Shown in pieces: positions 57,375 through 64,000 of a stretch of 64,000 nt of DNA. Position 1 is the stretch's first letter; every line of letters begins with the position of its first letter. Below the pieces are notes generated by a model. The model saw only the letters and a program-made list of their open reading frames with translations. It was not told where the DNA came from and did no database searches. The position numbers and the translations under genes were made by a program. Source of the stretch: Limnohabitans sp. Rim8 (GTDB taxonomy: Bacteria; Pseudomonadota; Gammaproteobacteria; Burkholderiales; Burkholderiaceae_C); the NCBI RefSeq assembly GCF_945901735.1, contig NZ_CAMDLM010000009.1, positions 1-64,000 of the forward strand, read 5' to 3'.

Positions 57375-57400
57375 CCTGGCGCTGAGTGTTCAGCGCCAGG
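57375..57400. repeat. Intercistronic hairpin between sucA and sucB
   Basis: Perfect 11-bp stem CCTGGCGCTGA-GTGT-TCAGCGCCAGG. Confidence 0.85.
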
Positions 57401-57458
57401 CCCTTCACCCCAATCTTCCAGTACACCTTTCAAACGTAGAACGCATAACGGAAAAATC

Positions 57459-58709
57459 ATGGCAATCGTAGAAGTCAAAGTCCCCCAACTGTCCGAGTCC
57501 GTGGCCGAGGCCACCATGCTGCAGTGGAAAAAGAAAGTCGGCGACACCGTGGCCGCCGACGAGATCCTGATCGAGATCGAAACCGACAAGGTCGTGCTCG
57601 AAGTGCCCGCACCTTCAGCAGGTGTTTTGTCGGAAATCCTTCAGGCCGACGGTGCCACGGTGACCGCAGAGCAGCTGATCGCCCGCATCGACACCGATGG
57701 CAAAGTGGCCGCCGCCGCGCCTGCAGCCGCAGCGCCTGCCGCTGCATCGGCCCCGACTGTCGCCGCTGCCCCCGCAGCGGCCAGCACCAGCATGGCCGGT
57801 GTGGCCATGCCCGCTGCCGCGAAGCTGATGGCCGACAATAGCCTGGCCGCTGGATCGGTGCCTGGCACCGGTAAAGACGGCCGAGTGACCAAGGGCGATG
57901 TGCTGGCCGCTGTGGCCGGAGGCGTCAAAACGACTGCTGCCGTGATCCCCACGGGTGTGCCCACCCAGGCTTTGCCTCAGGTGTCTGGACCAGCCGTGGA
58001 TTTGGGTGAGCGCCCAGCGCAGCGCGTGCCGATGACGCGTCTGCGTGCCCGTGTGGCCGAGCGTTTGCTGCAATCGCAATCGACCAACGCTATCCTGACG
58101 ACGTTCAACGAAATCAACATGGCCCCGGTCATGGACATGCGCAAGCGCATGCAAGAGCGTTTTGAGAAGGAACACGGCTGCAAGTTGGGCTTCATGAGCT
58201 TTTTCGTCAAGGCCGCTGTGCACGCCCTCAAAAAGTTCCCCGTGCTCAACGCTTCGGTGGACGGCAACGACATCGTCTACCACGGCTACTTCGACATCGG
58301 CATCGCGGTGGGCTCGCCGCGTGGTTTGGTGGTGCCCATCTTGCGCAACGCCGACCAGATGAGCTTTGCTGAGATCGAAAAGAAGATCGCTGAGTTTGGA
58401 CAAAAAGCCAAAGACGGCAAGCTGGGCATGGAAGAGATGACCGGTGGCACTTTCTCGATCTCGAACGGCGGCACCTTCGGCTCGATGATGTCAACACCCA
58501 TCATCAACCCACCCCAGTCGGCCATTTTGGGTGTGCATGCGACCAAAGACCGCGCCATGGTGGAAAACGGCCAAGTTGTGGTTCGCCCGATGAACTACTT
58601 CGCCATGTCTTACGACCACCGCATCATCGACGGCCGCGAAGCTGTCTTGGGTTTGGTTGCCATGAAAGAAGCGCTGGAAGACCCCGCGCGTTTGTTGTTC
58701 GACATCTAA
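57459..58709 (+). CDS. sucB: 2-oxoglutarate dehydrogenase E2 (dihydrolipoamide succinyltransferase)
   Basis: [15 protein letters not shown] lipoyl motif; [13 protein letters not shown] catalytic motif. Confidence 0.97.
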   Translation: MAIVEVKVPQLSESVAEATMLQWKKKVGDTVAADEILIEIETDKVVLEVPAPSAGVLSEILQADGATVTAEQLIARIDTDGKVAAAAPAAAAPAAASAPTVAAAPAAASTSMAGVAMPAAAKLMADNSLAAGSVPGTGKDGRVTKGDVLAAVAGGVKTTAAVIPTGVPTQALPQVSGPAVDLGERPAQRVPMTRLRARVAERLLQSQSTNAILTTFNEINMAPVMDMRKRMQERFEKEHGCKLGFMSFFVKAAVHALKKFPVLNASVDGNDIVYHGYFDIGIAVGSPRGLVVPILRNADQMSFAEIEKKIAEFGQKAKDGKLGMEEMTGGTFSISNGGTFGSMMSTPIINPPQSAILGVHATKDRAMVENGQVVVRPMNYFAMSYDHRIIDGREAVLGLVAMKEALEDPARLLFDI

Positions 58710-58738
58710 ATATTGACGACGTATCCAAAGGAAAAAAC

Positions 58739-59278
58739 ATGAAAATTTTGGCAACACTTACTCTTGCTGCTTTACTTTCTGGTTGCTCAACTTATATGCC
58801 TCAGCGGTACAGTGCCTCGGCTGATAATGTTGTTGTAATTAAGGCATTGAATGTGAATGGCGTTAATGTTGGAACTTTCACTACAACGGTGAAAGTTGAT
58901 AGTGCATGTCGAGGTGCTGGGCCTATTGCTCCACCCGACAGTATGAGCTTTGAAGCCTATATACAAAAAGCGTTTGCAGACGAATTGAAGTTGGCAGGCG
59001 TTTTTGATGCTGTAGCACCTAAGGTAACTTTAGCTGGCGTCCTAACCAAAATAGACTTTTCATCTTCAAAAGGGCTGACAGGCGGGGAGTGGAATTTGGC
59101 GCTTGACCTGAAATCTTCCAATGGGAAGTCTATTTCTGCCACAGAAACATATAACTTTAATAGTGGCTTTGGTGCAGATACTGCATGTAAACAGACTGCG
59201 GAGGCTTTTCTGCCAGCCACACAAAATTTGTTGGCTAAATTAATCAAAAATCCCAATTTCAAAGCAATGTTGCAATAA
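58739..59278 (+). CDS. Small exported lipoprotein of unknown function
   Basis: Lipobox MKILATLTLAALLSGCSTY; lower-GC sequence than neighbours; ATG shortly after sucB stop. Confidence 0.85.
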   Translation: MKILATLTLAALLSGCSTYMPQRYSASADNVVVIKALNVNGVNVGTFTTTVKVDSACRGAGPIAPPDSMSFEAYIQKAFADELKLAGVFDAVAPKVTLAGVLTKIDFSSSKGLTGGEWNLALDLKSSNGKSISATETYNFNSGFGADTACKQTAEAFLPATQNLLAKLIKNPNFKAMLQ

Positions 59279-59289
59279 AGATTTAAATC

Positions 59290-60717
59290 ATGAGCAAACA
59301 ATTCGACGTTGTCGTCATCGGCGGTGGCCCCGGTGGCTACATTGCGGCCATCCGAGCGGCACAACTCGGTTTCCAGGTCGCTTGTATTGACGAGTGGAAA
59401 AACGCAGCCGGTGGCCCAGCGCCCGGCGGCACCTGCACCAACGTGGGCTGCATCCCGTCCAAGGCTTTGCTGCAGTCCAGCGAGCACTTTGACCATGCCA
59501 ACCACCACTTTGCAGACCACGGCATCACGACCAAGGACGTGAAGATGGACGTGGCCAAGATGCTGGCGCGCAAAGATAACGTGGTCAAGCAAAACAACGA
59601 CGGTATTCTTTACCTGCTCAAGAAAAACAAGGTCACCTTCTTCCACGGACGCGGCAGCTTTGCTGGCCAAGCCGAAGGCGGCTACGCCATCAACGTGGCG
59701 GGCAAGACCGAAGAGTCGATCACCGGCAAAAACATCATCATCGCCACCGGCTCCAACGCCCGTGCCTTGTCCGGCACGCCGTTTGACGAAGTCAATGTGC
59801 TGTCCAACGACGGCGCCTTGCGCTTGAGCCATGTGCCCAAAAAGCTGGCCCTGATCGGTTCCGGCGTGATTGGTCTGGAAATGGGCTCGGTCTGGCGCCG
59901 TCTGGGTGCAGAAGTCACCATCCTCGAAGGTCTGCCGACCTTCCTGGGGGCCGTGGACGAGCAGATCGCCAAGGAAGCCAAGAAGGTATTTGACAAACAA
60001 GGCCTGAAGATCGAGCTGGGCGTGAAAGTCGGCGAGATCGTCAACGGCAAAAAAAGCGTGACCGTCAACTACACCAACGCCAAAGGCGAAGCTGTGGTGC
60101 TGGACGCCGACAAGCTGATCATCTCGATCGGCCGCGTGCCCAACACCATCGGTTTGAACCCAGAGGCCGTGGGCTTGCAACTCGACGAGCGCGGTGCGAT
60201 TGTGGTGGACGCGGATTGCAAAACCAACCTGCCCGGTGTCTGGGCGGTGGGTGACGTGGTGCGTGGCCCCATGTTGGCGCACAAAGCCGAAGAGGAAGGC
60301 GTGGCGGTGGCCGAGCGCATCGCGGGCCAACACGGTCATGTCAACTTCAACACCATCCCTTGGGTCATCTACACCAGCCCCGAGATCGCTTGGGTGGGCC
60401 GCACCGAGCAGCAGCTCAAAGCCGATGGCGTGGCCTACAAGGCGGGCTCGTTCCCGTTCTTGGCCAATGGCCGTGCCCGTGCTTTGGGCGACACGACCGG
60501 CATGGTGAAAATGCTGGCCGATGCGACCACCGACGAAATCTTGGGCGTGCACATCGTGGGTCCGCAAGCCAGCGAGTTGATCGCCGAGGCCGTGGTGGCC
60601 ATGGAATTCCGTGCCAGCGCCGAAGACATCGCCCGCATTTGCCACGCGCACCCGTCCTTGAGCGAGTCCACCAAAGAGGCTGCTTTGGCCGTGGACAAAC
60701 GCACGCTGAACTTCTGA
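59290..60717 (+). CDS. lpdA: Dihydrolipoamide dehydrogenase (ODH E3)
   Basis: [39 protein letters not shown] redox motif. Confidence 0.96.
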   Translation: MSKQFDVVVIGGGPGGYIAAIRAAQLGFQVACIDEWKNAAGGPAPGGTCTNVGCIPSKALLQSSEHFDHANHHFADHGITTKDVKMDVAKMLARKDNVVKQNNDGILYLLKKNKVTFFHGRGSFAGQAEGGYAINVAGKTEESITGKNIIIATGSNARALSGTPFDEVNVLSNDGALRLSHVPKKLALIGSGVIGLEMGSVWRRLGAEVTILEGLPTFLGAVDEQIAKEAKKVFDKQGLKIELGVKVGEIVNGKKSVTVNYTNAKGEAVVLDADKLIISIGRVPNTIGLNPEAVGLQLDERGAIVVDADCKTNLPGVWAVGDVVRGPMLAHKAEEEGVAVAERIAGQHGHVNFNTIPWVIYTSPEIAWVGRTEQQLKADGVAYKAGSFPFLANGRARALGDTTGMVKMLADATTDEILGVHIVGPQASELIAEAVVAMEFRASAEDIARICHAHPSLSESTKEAALAVDKRTLNF

Positions 60718-60778
60718 GTCTTTGACGGCCGCCGGAACTGCGGTTCTGGGTGAGTTGGGTTAAAGTTCTGCATCCCTG

Positions 60779-60810
60779 AAAACCCGGGCTTGGTCCCGGG
60801 TTTTGTTTTT
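60779..60810 (+). terminator. Rho-independent terminator after lpdA (ODH)
   Basis: AAAACCCGGG-CTTGGT-CCCGGGTTTT followed by T-rich tract. Confidence 0.85.
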
Positions 60811-60831
60811 GAATTGAACAACAAGCCCCCC

Positions 60832-61929
60832 ATGTCCGTTCGTGAAGTCTACGAAGAAGAGCTCCAAAAAAGGGGCTACCAAAGCGATCCGGCCCAACTG
60901 CGGGCCATCGAAGCGCTGGAGCGGTGCGCCAGCGAGTGGGCCGCTTACCAATCCAAGCGAACAGGTCTGCTGGGCAAGTTCTTCAGCCGCCCTGAGATCC
61001 CCAAGGGGGTGTACATGTTTGGGGGCGTGGGGCGCGGTAAAAGCTTTTTGATGGACTGCTTTTTTGCGGCACTGCCCATCCAGCGCAAGACCCGGCTGCA
61101 TTTTCACGAGTTCATGCGCGAAGTGCACCGCGAGCTGACCGCCATTCAGGGCACCGTGAACCCGCTGGACGAGCTGGGCAAGCGCATGGCCAAGCGTTAC
61201 CAGCTGATTTGCTTTGACGAATTTCATGTGGCCGACATCACCGATGCGATGATCTTGCATCGGCTGCTGGTGGCCTTGTTTGACAATGGCGTGGGCTTTG
61301 TCACCACCTCCAATTTTGAACCCGACGGCTTGTACCCCGGGGGCCTGCACCGTGATCGGATTTTGCCCGCCATCGCTTTGTTGAACCAGCGCATGCAGGT
61401 GCTCAGTGTGGACAACGGCACCGATTACCGCCGCCGCACCTTGGAGCGGGTCAAGCTGTACCACTCGCCACTGGGTGAGCAGGCCGATGCCGAGATGAAC
61501 GATGCCTTCAACCGTCTGGCCACGGGTCCCGACGAAGACCCGGTGCTGCACATCGAAGCCCGCGACATCTCCGCCAGACGCCGCGCTGGGGATGTGGTCT
61601 GGTTCGACTTTCGCGCCATTTGCGGCGGTCCGCGTTCGCAAAATGACTACCTGGAAATCGCCACGCAGTACCACACAGTCTTGCTCAGCAATGTGCCGCA
61701 CATGCCGGTGAGCATGGCGTCTGAAGCGCGGCGCTTCACCTGGTTGATTGATGTGTTGTACGACCGCCGGGTCAAGCTGATCCTGTCGGCCGCCGTGCCG
61801 CCCGAGGGCCTGTACACCTCGGGTCCGATGTCGCACGAGTTTCCTCGCACCGTCTCGCGCTTGCATGAGATGCAGTCCAGCGAGTTTCTGGCCTTGGCAC
61901 ACCGCACGGTGGACACGCAGCTCACATGA
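60832..61929 (+). CDS. zapE: Cell division protein ZapE (AFG1-like ATPase)
   Basis: GVYMFGGVGRGKSFLMDCFF Walker A, FHEFMREVH, ICFDEFHVADITDAMIL Walker B. Confidence 0.95.
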   Translation: MSVREVYEEELQKRGYQSDPAQLRAIEALERCASEWAAYQSKRTGLLGKFFSRPEIPKGVYMFGGVGRGKSFLMDCFFAALPIQRKTRLHFHEFMREVHRELTAIQGTVNPLDELGKRMAKRYQLICFDEFHVADITDAMILHRLLVALFDNGVGFVTTSNFEPDGLYPGGLHRDRILPAIALLNQRMQVLSVDNGTDYRRRTLERVKLYHSPLGEQADAEMNDAFNRLATGPDEDPVLHIEARDISARRRAGDVVWFDFRAICGGPRSQNDYLEIATQYHTVLLSNVPHMPVSMASEARRFTWLIDVLYDRRVKLILSAAVPPEGLYTSGPMSHEFPRTVSRLHEMQSSEFLALAHRTVDTQLT

Positions 61930-62366
61930 AACGCGCATTTTTGAGCGGATGTTGCGTTTTGGCGCTGAGCCTGTTGACGGGCTGGGGCGTTCAGGCGCAA
62001 ACAGACCAGACAGCCCCCTTGACGGCCCAAATGGCGGATCCGGTCAGAACCATGCTGAACGCCCAGGAACCCTTGGCTTGGGAGCCCAACCTGGACGAGG
62101 TGCCCGAGGTCATCGCACGCCAACGACAGGCACTGGAGGCACAACGCAGCGCCATCGTGCAAGCCGAGCAGATGCAGCAAGCAGCGTGTTGGCAAAAATT
62201 TGCCGTCAATGTCTGCTTGAGCGAAGCGCGGCTCGTCCGAAGACAAGCCTTGGCGCCCTTGCGCCAGCAGGAGTTGGCCTTGAACGCGCAAGAGCGCGCG
62301 TGGCGCAACGCGCAACGCGAACGGCGTTTGCAAGGCAAGCCATCTGTGACTCTGGGGGCGCCATGA
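61926..62366 (+). CDS. Hypothetical exported protein
   Basis: Signal peptide-like N-terminus; coiled-coil-like Gln/Ala/Arg-rich; overlaps zapE stop. Confidence 0.7.
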   Translation: MKRAFLSGCCVLALSLLTGWGVQAQTDQTAPLTAQMADPVRTMLNAQEPLAWEPNLDEVPEVIARQRQALEAQRSAIVQAEQMQQAACWQKFAVNVCLSEARLVRRQALAPLRQQELALNAQERAWRNAQRERRLQGKPSVTLGAP

Positions 62367-62605
62367 GCGAAGACAGCCACATCGATGTCACCAAGATACC
62401 GCCAGTTGATTTGCGTTCGCCCCAACGCCAGCTGATTGAATGGCAAATCGAGCATGCCGACCTGGATGCGCTGATTGACCAAGCCGTGCCTGTGGCCGTT
62501 CAACTCGACGAACTGCGCTTGCGCCGCATGAAAAAACGCCGCTTGGCCCTGCGTGACCAGATCGTTCAGCTGCAATCGCAGTTGTCCCCCAAGGAACCCG
62601 CTTGA
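62363..62605 (+). CDS. Small YdcH/DUF465-like protein
   Basis: 80 aa; HADLDALIDQAVP...DELRLRRMKKRRLALRDQIVQLQ typical DUF465 pattern; overlaps upstream gene. Confidence 0.75.
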   Translation: MSEDSHIDVTKIPPVDLRSPQRQLIEWQIEHADLDALIDQAVPVAVQLDELRLRRMKKRRLALRDQIVQLQSQLSPKEPA

Positions 62606-64000
62606 GTTTGCTCGATCAGCGGGTCGCCGAAACCCTGTCCTGCCACGGGGTGTTGGCGCAAACCGTGCCGGGTTTTCAGCCTCGGCAGGGCCAGACCGAC
62701 ATGGCCATGGCGGTCAGCCGCACGGTGCAAGACGGTGGCCAGCTGGTGGTGGAGGCGGGCACGGGCACGGGCAAGACCTATGCCTATCTGGTGCCGGTCT
62801 TGTTGAGTGGCCAGCGGGCACTGGTGTCCACGGCCACCAAGGCGCTGCAAGACCAATTGTTTTCTCGCGACATCCCGCGTTTGGTGGAGGTGCTGGGTTT
62901 GCCCATTCGGGTGGCTTTGCTCAAAGGGCGTGGCAATTACCTGTGCCTGCACCGCATGGAACAAGCCCGGCACAGCCCCGAATCGGCGCAAGCCGGGGCG
63001 CAAAAGGCCTTGGCCAAGATCGAGACCTGGGCGCAATCCACCCGCAGCGGCGACATGGCCGAGCTGACGGGTTTGGACGAGCGCTCCTCGTTGTGGCCGC
63101 TGGTCACCTCCACACGCGACAACTGCCTAGGCTCCACATGCCCACGCTTTCGCGCTTGTCACGTCAACCTGGCGCGCAAAGAGGCCATGGCCGCGGACGT
63201 GGTGGTCATCAACCACCATCTTTTCTTTGCGGACATGGCGGTGCGCGAGTCGGGGGTGGCCGAGCTGTTGCCCACCGTGCGCGTGACCGTGTTTGACGAG
63301 GCCCACCAGCTCAACGAGATCGGGGTGAATTTTCTGGGCCAACAACTGTCCACGGTGCAGTTGCACGAGCTGGTGGGCGACGTGCTGGCCACCGGTTTGC
63401 AGTTGGCGCGTGGCCTGGTCGATTGGCAAGCCCTGAGCGCAGGCCTGGAAAAAGCCGCCCGCGATTGGCGTCTGGCCGCTGGCCAGCACCGCGGATCGGT
63501 GCGTTTGCGTTGGACGGGTCAGCACCCCGAGGGGGTGGCCCCAGACGAGTGGTCGGGTGCACTGCAAGCCGTGTCGAGCGCCTTGGTGGATTTGCAAAAC
63601 GGCTTGGACTTGGTGAGCGAGCTGGCCCCCGATTTTCAGCGACTGAGCGAGCGCACCCGTGAGCTGATGCAGCGCGCCGCCTTGTTCACCGAAACACCCA
63701 ATCCCGATGGCGTGCGCTGGGCCGAGGTGAGTGCGCAACTGCGCCTGATCGAGTCGCCCTTGGATATCGCGCAGGCCTTTTCTGCCCTGACCCGTTCTGC
63801 GTCAGTGACACCGCAACCCGAGGCTGAGGCCGAATCGCCAGCGGACGCCGACTCTCTGGCGGCCTTGATGGCGGGGGATCCGCGACACGCTGCAAGCCAC
63901 CCTGCTTCGGCAGTGCCTGCGCCGGCAGGACCTGGGCCGGGTGTGGGTCAGCGGGCCTGGATTTTCACCTCAGCCACTTTGGGTGACGAGCCGAGTTTGC
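62602..64000 (+). CDS. DinG/YoaA-like ATP-dependent DNA helicase (3' truncated by window)
   Basis: Frame open to window end from TTG at 62602: VVEAGTGTGKTYAYLVP, CLHRME...NCLGSTCPRFRACHV (Fe-S Cys), VFDEAHQLNE, WIFTSATLGDEPSL; not listed in ORF track. Confidence 0.9.
   Translation, partial: MSLLDQRVAETLSCHGVLAQTVPGFQPRQGQTDMAMAVSRTVQDGGQLVVEAGTGTGKTYAYLVPVLLSGQRALVSTATKALQDQLFSRDIPRLVEVLGLPIRVALLKGRGNYLCLHRMEQARHSPESAQAGAQKALAKIETWAQSTRSGDMAELTGLDERSSLWPLVTSTRDNCLGSTCPRFRACHVNLARKEAMAADVVVINHHLFFADMAVRESGVAELLPTVRVTVFDEAHQLNEIGVNFLGQQLSTVQLHELVGDVLATGLQLARGLVDWQALSAGLEKAARDWRLAAGQHRGSVRLRWTGQHPEGVAPDEWSGALQAVSSALVDLQNGLDLVSELAPDFQRLSERTRELMQRAALFTETPNPDGVRWAEVSAQLRLIESPLDIAQAFSALTRSASVTPQPEAEAESPADADSLAALMAGDPRHAASHPASAVPAPAGPGPGVGQRAWIFTSATLGDEPSL

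Noticed and set aside
55490-60651. Long minus-strand ORFs (55490-57235, 57615-58403, 58957-60651) opposite sucA/sucB/lpdA
   Set aside because: Codon-bias shadow ORFs with His/Val/Gly-rich composition and no motifs.
1-64000. CRISPR arrays, defence systems, prophage, transposases, toxin-antitoxin pairs
   Set aside because: Looked for direct-repeat arrays and hallmark motifs on both strands; none convincing apart from the AAA ATPase fragment and the RecQ-like helicase, which are reported separately.

Overview
64 kb of a GC-rich chromosome, betaproteobacterial in character and most like Comamonadaceae/Limnohabitans-type gene content (inferred from protein families only). Coding density is high. 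Core modules: an oligopeptidase A-type M3 peptidase with an apparent frameshift, folD, a FixL/FixJ-like two-component pair, the pyruvate dehydrogenase operon (aceE-aceF-lpdA with an N-terminal lipoyl domain on E3), a TPP riboswitch plus thiBPQ, an RbgA/YlqF-type GTPase, a RecQ-like helicase, prpE, the 2-oxoglutarate dehydrogenase operon (sucA-sucB-[lipoprotein]-lpd), zapE and a DinG-like helicase truncated by the window end. Accessory catabolic modules sit between these, four of them near an orphan TctC/Bug solute receptor: a sulfatase locus, an AMP-forming CoA ligase plus citryl-CoA-lyase-like locus, a two-subunit molybdenum hydroxylase with a ModA-like protein, and a CaiB-type CoA transferase. 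The observations most worth following up are the RecQ-like protein with a degenerate phosphoribosyltransferase-like C-terminus, the receptor-coupled CoA ligase/lyase locus, the ModA-like protein inside the Mo-hydroxylase operon, an atypical lipoprotein gene inside the odh operon, an unassigned possible Fe/2OG-oxygenase-like protein, a remnant of an AAA ATPase gene between two hairpins, and a roughly 100-bp inverted-repeat element after thiQ. I saw no CRISPR array, rRNA, convincing tRNA, prophage or transposase. No database search was run; family assignments are from recognition of motifs.
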